A DNA stretch of 64,000 nucleotides, taken from positions 1,867,001 through 1,931,000 of the forward strand of contig DAJPGA010000001.1 of NCBI GenBank assembly GCA_025992895.1, read 5' to 3'. This document shows positions 58,966-64,000 of the stretch, piece after piece. The notes below the pieces were generated by a model that worked only from the letters and a program-made list of their open reading frames with translations, did not search any database and was not told where the DNA came from. The DNA comes from Veillonellaceae bacterium. Its GTDB lineage: Bacteria; Bacillota; Negativicutes; Veillonellales; Dialisteraceae. A program made the translations under genes and the position numbers. Each line of letters starts with the position of its first letter. Position 1 is the stretch's first letter.

Positions 58966-59889
58966 TTATTCCACTCCGCCAAGCTCCGCAACCATCGCTT
59001 CCATCTTCTTGAAACGATGTGCCAGGCCTGACTTGGTGATGCCGCAGATGACAGCCAGCTCAGAAAGGCTGGCATTCGGATGAGCGAGCCGCAGTTCGCA
59101 GGCTTCGCGGAGCTTCGGAGGGAGAGAAGACTCTCCGACCTTGTCCATCAGAGTCTGCGCCAGATGGGACTGCCTGACAGCCGCATCGACCGTTTTCTGC
59201 AGATTTGCTGTCTCGCAGTTGACCTGACGGTTCACGCGATTTCTCATGTCCTTCACGACCCTGACGCCTTCAAAGTCCATGTAGCTTTGGGCGGCGCCGA
59301 CAATCTGAAGAAATCCGGACACTTCATCGCCATCTTTTATATATACTATATAATCATTTTTCCTGTCCGTCAGCTTGGCATTCATGCGGAAAGCTTTCAT
59401 CGCCTTCACGATTTCTCCGGCGAACTTCTGGGACTGCGTCACCATCTCGAGATGATAATCGCTCTGCGGACGGCTGACAGAGCCGCCGCCAAGGAATGCC
59501 CCTGCCAGGTACGCTCTCTTTTCTTCATCCGTCTTCAGATTTTCCATATCCTCGACGCCCGCCAGAGGCGAAAGCCCCATCGTATTCAGGAAGGCAAGCC
59601 CTTCAGCGGAAGGCTGCACGACAAGCGTGTAGACATTCTTCTTGCGGAGTCTTCTCCCCTGCCGCACCATCGTGGAAGGCATGAGGCCGAAATCCTTCTT
59701 CAGATAAACGAGGACGCGGCGCGCAACAGCGCTGTTTCCCGTGGAGAATTCCAGTCCCCAGCGGCCATGGCCGCCTGTAATGAACGAGCCGCTCATGCGC
59801 AGGAGAGCCAGAAGCTCAGCCACGCGGCAGTCCCGGTCATCCCTCTGGATACGGGCAAGCTCATTTTTCACTTGTTCGGTAAATGACAT
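58966..59889 (-). CDS. whiA: DNA-binding protein WhiA
   Basis: A 307-residue protein of the WhiA/YvcL family: an N-terminal LAGLIDADG-like domain (KRAYLAGAFLGGGSVSRPQSDYHLEM near 130) and a C-terminal helix-turn-helix (LRLAHPNASLSELAVICGITKSGLAHRFKKM). It affects chromosome segregation and division in Bacillus and sporulation in Streptomyces. The ATG overlaps the yvcK stop (TAATG). It is the last gene of a conserved cluster. Confidence 0.95.
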   Translation of the reverse strand: MSFTEQVKNELARIQRDDRDCRVAELLALLRMSGSFITGGHGRWGLEFSTGNSAVARRVLVYLKKDFGLMPSTMVRQGRRLRKKNVYTLVVQPSAEGLAFLNTMGLSPLAGVEDMENLKTDEEKRAYLAGAFLGGGSVSRPQSDYHLEMVTQSQKFAGEIVKAMKAFRMNAKLTDRKNDYIVYIKDGDEVSGFLQIVGAAQSYMDFEGVRVVKDMRNRVNRQVNCETANLQKTVDAAVRQSHLAQTLMDKVGESSLPPKLREACELRLAHPNASLSELAVICGITKSGLAHRFKKMEAMVAELGGVE

Positions 59890-61241
59890 TAATGACTCCT
59901 TCTCAGGTAAGATTCCAGCGCATCAGGCGGAATATTTGCCTGCAGCAGATTATGAATCTGCACAATTTCATTGGCGAGCACATCATTATCCTGTGCTGCG
60001 CCTTTTTCAATACCCAGGAGATCCGCCTCGATGAGGACAGCGCCCAGATCATTGACTTTCGCGCGGTCGATCCTGACGGGGTACGCATGGACCTTGGCAT
60101 ACTGCGCAAGGACTTCCGGTCTTGGCGTCCCGTTATTGGCAAGGACGAAATTCACGAAACCGGGCCCCACATGGTCGATGATCGCCTGCAAATGATCGCT
60201 GACCGTAAACCCGGTCGTTTCCCCAGGCTGTGTCATGACATTGCAGATATAAAGCACAGGCGCGCTGCTTTCGCGGATCGCCTGCAGAATTTCAGGAACA
60301 AGGAGATTCGGGAGGACCGATGTATAGAGGCTTCCCGGCCCCAGTGTAATAAGGTCTGCCTGCTTGATTGCCTGCAGTGCATCCCCGACGGCAATCGGAT
60401 CATCCGGAATCGTCGAAAGCTTTTCAATCCGGACCTTCTTTCCTGCCTTCTGCGGATATTCGGAAATTTCCGATTCCCCTTCGACAGAGACACCGTCCGA
60501 CATCTTGGCGACAAGGCGCACCCTTTCAGGCGTTGCCGGGATGACCTGGCCGCGGATATTCAGGACTTTACTCGCTGCCTCAAGCGCATTCTGCGGATTG
60601 CCGAATTCCTTGATCAGGGCAGCCAGGAAGAGATTGCCAAGGCTGTGCCCTGCAAGCTCCCCTTCCCCGCCGAAGCGGTACTGGAAGAGCTGTTCCAGCA
60701 CGGATTCCTTGTCAGCCAGAGCGACAAGGCAGTTCCTGAGATCGCCAGGAGCAATGATGCCCATTTCCTCACGGAGACGTCCCGAGGAGCCGCCGTCGTC
60801 AGCCACCGTTACGATGGCTGAAATATTGGATGTCTTACTCTTAAGACCTCTGAGCAGCATGGAAAGACCATGGCCGCCTCCGATGCACACGATGCGCATC
60901 CCTCTGGAAAGCTCGATCTTGGAAAGAAGCTTCTTGGAGACTTCCTTCTGATCAGGAGCAATCAGCTCGAGGAAACGCTTTACCAGCTTTCTCACCGCCA
61001 GAAGCATGATCCAGATGCCTGCAAGAATCATGATTGTGCCGCAGATGGCAAGGAATGTATAGCTGTAACTCCCCGTGATCTGGTAAGCCAGACGGAGCAT
61101 ATGCTCTTCCATGACGCCGAAGATCTGATAGTTCATGATCAATGTCGCGCCAAAGACGAGGATGATGATGCCCACAGAGAAGAGAAGCATCCACCTCTTG
61201 ATCGACAGGCCGGGGTACAGCCACTGAACGAAATGTTTCAT
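59889..61241 (-). CDS. yvcK: YvcK/CofD-like gluconeogenesis factor
   Basis: A 450-residue protein of the UPF0052 family. Unlike Bacillus YvcK it begins with two membrane spans (WMLLFSVGIIILVFGATLIM; YTFLAICGTIMILAGIWIMLLAV). The Rossmann-like core has IVCIGGGHGLSMLLRGLK, AIVTVADDGGSSGRLREEMGIIAPGDLRNC and LGPGSLYTSVLPNLLV. In Bacillus it binds UDP-GlcNAc and supports peptidoglycan synthesis on gluconeogenic carbon. rapZ ends 3 bases upstream. Confidence 0.93.
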   Translation of the reverse strand: MKHFVQWLYPGLSIKRWMLLFSVGIIILVFGATLIMNYQIFGVMEEHMLRLAYQITGSYSYTFLAICGTIMILAGIWIMLLAVRKLVKRFLELIAPDQKEVSKKLLSKIELSRGMRIVCIGGGHGLSMLLRGLKSKTSNISAIVTVADDGGSSGRLREEMGIIAPGDLRNCLVALADKESVLEQLFQYRFGGEGELAGHSLGNLFLAALIKEFGNPQNALEAASKVLNIRGQVIPATPERVRLVAKMSDGVSVEGESEISEYPQKAGKKVRIEKLSTIPDDPIAVGDALQAIKQADLITLGPGSLYTSVLPNLLVPEILQAIRESSAPVLYICNVMTQPGETTGFTVSDHLQAIIDHVGPGFVNFVLANNGTPRPEVLAQYAKVHAYPVRIDRAKVNDLGAVLIEADLLGIEKGAAQDNDVLANEIVQIHNLLQANIPPDALESYLRRSH

Positions 61242-61244
61242 AGG

Positions 61245-62147
61245 CTAGCCCTCCTGTTCATCGACGGCATCGTGTTCCACGTGATTTCTGTGGAGGTCAC
61301 GATGTTCAATATTCACGTGGCCATACTTCTCCTTCAAATGATTTCCAAGCTTTTCCGTAACGAATACAGAACGGTGCATGCCGCCCGTGCATCCTACGGC
61401 GATCGTAAACTGCGTCTTGCCGGATTCCTTGAACTGCTCGACCATGAAATCCATGAAATCATAGAGCTTCGTCAGGAATTCCCCCGTGACAGGCGCCGCG
61501 CTGATGTAGTCTCCGACTTCCTTCACGCGCCCTGTCCAGTACTTGTATTTCTCTACATAGAAAGGATTCGGCAGGAAACGGACATCAAGCACCGTATCCG
61601 CATCAATCGGAATCCCGTATTTGAAACCGAAGGAAAAGACAGTGATCTGCATTTCCTTCTTGTGATTGTCGATGCCAAAGCGGTTGTTCAGGTATTCCTT
61701 CAGGTCTTCCGTCTTCATCGTCGTCGTATCGATGATGATATCTGCCTGCGCGCGGACGCCCGCCAGAATTTTCCTTTCCTGCTCGATGCCGTCCTGGATA
61801 CGCATCGTCTTGGCAAGCGGATGCTGCCGGCGCGTTTCCATGTAGCGGCGAACAAGCGCTTCATCCGAAGCTTCGAGGAATACCACTTCATGCGGGATGC
61901 CGCGTTTTTCCAGTTCCTTGAGAGCCTGCGGCAGCGCATCGAAGAACGACCCGCCGCGGATGTCCGTCACGACAGCCACATGGCGCGTATTCGACGTGCT
62001 CTTCCAGCAGAGATCAGCAAACCTTGCTATCAGGATCGGAGGGAGATTATCCACGCAGTAATAGCCCATATCTTCCAGCTTCTGCATGAAATTCGTTTTC
62101 CCTGCTCCGCTCATTCCTGTAATAATGACAAAACGAAAATCATCCAT
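61245..62147 (-). CDS. rapZ: RNase adapter / nucleotide-binding protein RapZ (YvcJ)
   Basis: A 300-residue protein with an N-terminal Walker A (FVIITGMSGAGKTNFMQKLEDMGYYCVDNLPP) and Walker B-like segment, and the C-terminal RapZ domain (SFGFKYGIPIDADTVLDVRFLPNPFYVEKYKYWTG; FTIAVGCTGGMHRSVFVTEKL). In E. coli it controls GlcN6P synthase through RNase E; in Firmicutes it is less understood. The start overlaps the Cof-type gene stop (TAATG). Last residues are acidic (DAVDEQEG). Confidence 0.95.
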   Translation of the reverse strand: MDDFRFVIITGMSGAGKTNFMQKLEDMGYYCVDNLPPILIARFADLCWKSTSNTRHVAVVTDIRGGSFFDALPQALKELEKRGIPHEVVFLEASDEALVRRYMETRRQHPLAKTMRIQDGIEQERKILAGVRAQADIIIDTTTMKTEDLKEYLNNRFGIDNHKKEMQITVFSFGFKYGIPIDADTVLDVRFLPNPFYVEKYKYWTGRVKEVGDYISAAPVTGEFLTKLYDFMDFMVEQFKESGKTQFTIAVGCTGGMHRSVFVTEKLGNHLKEKYGHVNIEHRDLHRNHVEHDAVDEQEG

Positions 62148-62959
62148 TATCTCGCCTCCAGTACATACCGGGCAATGGCCTTAGCCACCCCGTCCTCATT
62201 ATTGGAATCCGTCAGTCCCTTTGCCGCTTCCTTGGCAGAAGGAGAAGCATTCGCTACCGCAAAGGAAGACCCTGCTATACGGAGCATCGAAGCATCATTA
62301 TTGCCGTTGCCGAAAGCCATAATCTCCGATGGCTCGATGCCATACGACTCAGCCAGCGCCTTCACTGCATTTCCCTTCGAACATTCCTTATTATTCATCT
62401 CGAAGAAGAAAGGCTTCGACTTCACCTGGCCCACCTTGTCCGCATAACCGGTGCGGAGCACGGACTCGATTTCCTTCATCACTTCCATATCATAATCACA
62501 GACGAGAATCTTCGTCGGCGCCTTCTTGGGCGTATAGAAATCATCGCCTGCCACATGCGCCTTCACGCCGCACTGCTTTTCATATGCATCCGTTCTTTCA
62601 TCGCGGAACGGCACATACAATTCATCATCAATATATGTATGCGCATACCAGCCATGCTCACGGATCACAGAAAGGATTTCCAGTGCCAGATCGTAATCGA
62701 TCCGTACATCACGGAGCACCTTCCCGCTTTCACAAAGCCCCGTCATGGAGCCCGTATAGCAGATCATCGGCACATCACCAAGACCGATCGCCTGTCCCCA
62801 CGGACGCGCAGCCTGGAACATGCGGCCCGTCGCGATGACGATCTTCACGCCCTTATCCATCGCGCTCTTCAGGACCTTCTTTGTGTAGTCTGAAACAGAA
62901 ATATCATCATGAAGCAGTGTATCATCCAAATCAATCGCTATTAGTTTGATCGCAGACAT
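62147..62959 (-). CDS. Cof-type HAD-superfamily phosphatase
   Basis: The product is 270 residues from the ATG at 62959 (SD GAGGT). HAD motif I LIAIDLDDTLLHDD, motif II KIVIATGR, and motif IV EIMAFGNGNNDASMLRIAGSSFAVANAS at the C terminus, with a C2B-type cap between. Family members dephosphorylate sugar phosphates or flavin nucleotides; the substrate is unknown. It heads the operon with rapZ, yvcK and whiA, which suggests sugar-phosphate balance. Confidence 0.9.
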   Translation of the reverse strand: MSAIKLIAIDLDDTLLHDDISVSDYTKKVLKSAMDKGVKIVIATGRMFQAARPWGQAIGLGDVPMICYTGSMTGLCESGKVLRDVRIDYDLALEILSVIREHGWYAHTYIDDELYVPFRDERTDAYEKQCGVKAHVAGDDFYTPKKAPTKILVCDYDMEVMKEIESVLRTGYADKVGQVKSKPFFFEMNNKECSKGNAVKALAESYGIEPSEIMAFGNGNNDASMLRIAGSSFAVANASPSAKEAAKGLTDSNNEDGVAKAIARYVLEAR

Positions 62960-63007
62960 AAGTACCTCTTGTGTAAAATACAAAATCAAAATTTCCTAGA
63001 AATCTTT

Positions 63008-63049
63008 GATTCACCCTCCGTGAATCTTTTCATGTTTCCTATTATATCA
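63008..63049 (-). promoter_or_regulatory. Promoter and leader hairpin of the Cof-rapZ-yvcK-whiA operon
   Basis: TGATATAAT (63041-63049, minus) is an extended -10. About 15 bases downstream in the transcript, GATTCAC-GGAGG-GTGAATC forms a perfect 7-bp hairpin whose loop is an SD-like GGAGG. The gene ATG is a further 48 bases away. Confidence 0.5.
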
Positions 63050-63113
63050 CAAAAGGAAACGCCCGAAGACGTGTAAATGAAATTTCAAAATTTTGTTTCT
63101 ATTTTGAAAAAAG

Positions 63114-63143
63114 AAAAAGCCACCCGCGTACGGATGACTTTTT
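63114..63143 (-). terminator. Terminator of the flavodoxin gene
   Basis: AAGTCATCC-GTACGC-GGGTGGCTT on the minus strand (two G-U pairs), then TTTCTTTTTT. Confidence 0.75.
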
Positions 63144-63152
63144 CCCTATTTC

Positions 63153-63749
63153 TTACTTCTTCAAAAGGCCGAGGCTGTTCAGCCACTGATTCATTTCCTT
63201 GTCATTTCCATCATAACGGAAGCCCTGTGCAAAGGAAGCGCCCTTTACGACCGTCTTCATATGCTCAATGCTCTTGTCAATGGAAGATCCGCCGCTGGTG
63301 CAGAAAGGAACGATCGTCTTTCCGGAGAAATCTCCGCTTTCAAGGAATGTGTCGATGATCATCGGTTCCTGGTACCACCAGATCGGATAGCCGACCATGA
63401 TGACATCATACTTGGAAAGATCTGCTTTGCCTGCGATAGCCGGACGAGCATTGTCCTTCTGTTCCTGCTTAGCACGGTCCGTCGTAGCATCGTACTCACC
63501 CGGATATGGATCAGCCGCTTCGATACGGTAAATATCTCCGCCTGTCAGCCCCTGAATCTTTTCAGCAGCTGCCTTCGTATTTCCCGACCAGGAGAAATAA
63601 GCAATCAGCACCTTCTTGCCGGAAAGACTAGTCTGCTGCTGCGCAGTCGATTTTGCAGGCGTCGGAGATGCAGCACTTCCGCCGCAGCCTGCCGCCAGAC
63701 CGAGTCCTAAAATCATGAAAATGACCATTAAAATCTTTTTGAAATTCAT
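63153..63749 (-). CDS. Lipoprotein flavodoxin
   Basis: The product is 198 residues from the ATG at 63749 (GGAGGG 6 bases ahead). A lipoprotein signal (ILMVIFMILGLGLAAGCGG) places a flavodoxin domain outside the inner membrane, which is unusual for the fold but common among gut Firmicutes. FMN loops: KKVLIAYFSWSGNTKAAAEKI, GYPIWWYQEPMIIDTFLES and VPFCTSGGSSIDKSI. It may pass electrons to periplasmic reductases; no partner gene is adjacent. Confidence 0.88.
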   Translation of the reverse strand: MNFKKILMVIFMILGLGLAAGCGGSAASPTPAKSTAQQQTSLSGKKVLIAYFSWSGNTKAAAEKIQGLTGGDIYRIEAADPYPGEYDATTDRAKQEQKDNARPAIAGKADLSKYDVIMVGYPIWWYQEPMIIDTFLESGDFSGKTIVPFCTSGGSSIDKSIEHMKTVVKGASFAQGFRYDGNDKEMNQWLNSLGLLKK

Positions 63750-63840
63750 GTTCCACCCTCCCATGCTAAAAATAAAATCTTGTTATCTTCAATGTAATCC
63801 TGCATGGAAATGATGTCAAATACCCATCATTTATTGCCTG

Positions 63841-64000
63841 TCATGCCTTAAGTGTATGGATGAAAACGGAGGCGTCATCCAATTCCTTTGTCATGCGCTT
63901 CTGTTCATCCTTCGCCTGCTGCAGAGCCGTCTTCTGCTGGTCGAAGTCGGACTTTGGCACATAGCCTTCGTACTCCTTCAGAACCTTATCCGCCTGCGCA
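63841..64000 (-). CDS. Coiled-coil protein, C-terminal fragment
   Basis: The frame enters from beyond 64000 and stops at TGA (63841-63843). The last 52 residues are AQADKVLKEYEGYVPKSDF, then a heptad-rich run (QQKTALQQAKDEQKRMTKELDD) and SVFIHTLKA. A coiled coil is clear; no family can be given. Confidence 0.6.
   Translation of the reverse strand, partial: AQADKVLKEYEGYVPKSDFDQQKTALQQAKDEQKRMTKELDDASVFIHTLKA

Overview
The window reads as a chromosomal segment of a diderm Firmicute of the class Negativicutes, probably a Veillonellaceae member such as Dialister (genus is an inference from gene content only). Gene order is of Firmicute type: divIC - S1 protein - tilS - hpt - ftsH, smc-ftsY, rapZ-yvcK-whiA, and rpmG-secE-nusG-rplKAJL. 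Yet there is a TolC-type outer membrane efflux protein and periplasmic adaptors, which need an outer membrane. I see no rRNA, CRISPR array, transposase or prophage.

Layout. 1-2.4 kb: the 3' part of serA, a histidine phosphatase, and a small element bounded by inverted repeats. 2.4-7.2 kb: a secreted protein, a LysR regulator, a YgjP-type metalloprotein, an aminotransferase and ftsY. 7.3-13.8 kb: smc, then an operon of flavo-diiron protein, orphan efflux adaptor and 3-methyladenine DNA glycosylase. 14.0-18.2 kb: an amino acid ABC importer lacking its ATPase, and a MATE transporter behind a possible leader-peptide attenuator. 18.5-28.8 kb: a polyamine island with a LysR gene, speF-potE (ornithine decarboxylase and ornithine/putrescine antiporter), an inverted divergent decarboxylase, and a second, almost identical speF. 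28.8-35.3 kb: a drug or toxin efflux operon (TolC, adaptor, double ABC ATPase, two ABC-2 permeases) in which the adaptor gene carries a frameshift in an A6 run.

35.5-45.8 kb: flavin reductase, AlaX-type editing protein, ftsH, hpt, tilS, ppx/gppA, S1-domain protein, divIC, a D,D-carboxypeptidase and an M48 protease. 46-50.7 kb: a double-DUF1858 protein, a UPF0178 protein, an ECF S-component with a structured leader, a membrane protein and a DEAD-box helicase. 50.9-57.3 kb: translation and transcription genes rplL, rplJ, rplA, rplK, nusG, secE, rpmG, then tuf and five tRNA genes. rpoBC does not follow rplL. 57.4-64 kb: DUF951 protein, secreted protein, whiA, yvcK, rapZ, a Cof-type phosphatase, a lipoprotein flavodoxin and the end of a coiled-coil gene.

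The best leads are: the speF duplicate pair with its different promoters; the small ORF overlapping a terminator ahead of the MATE gene; the frameshifted adaptor; the structured leader with a near-consensus promoter ahead of the ECF S-component; the MITE-like element at 2.1 kb; and the DUF1858 protein. Start codons were moved from the longest frame where a Shine-Dalgarno (SD) sequence or family alignment demanded it. All functions are from reading the sequence; no database search was run.
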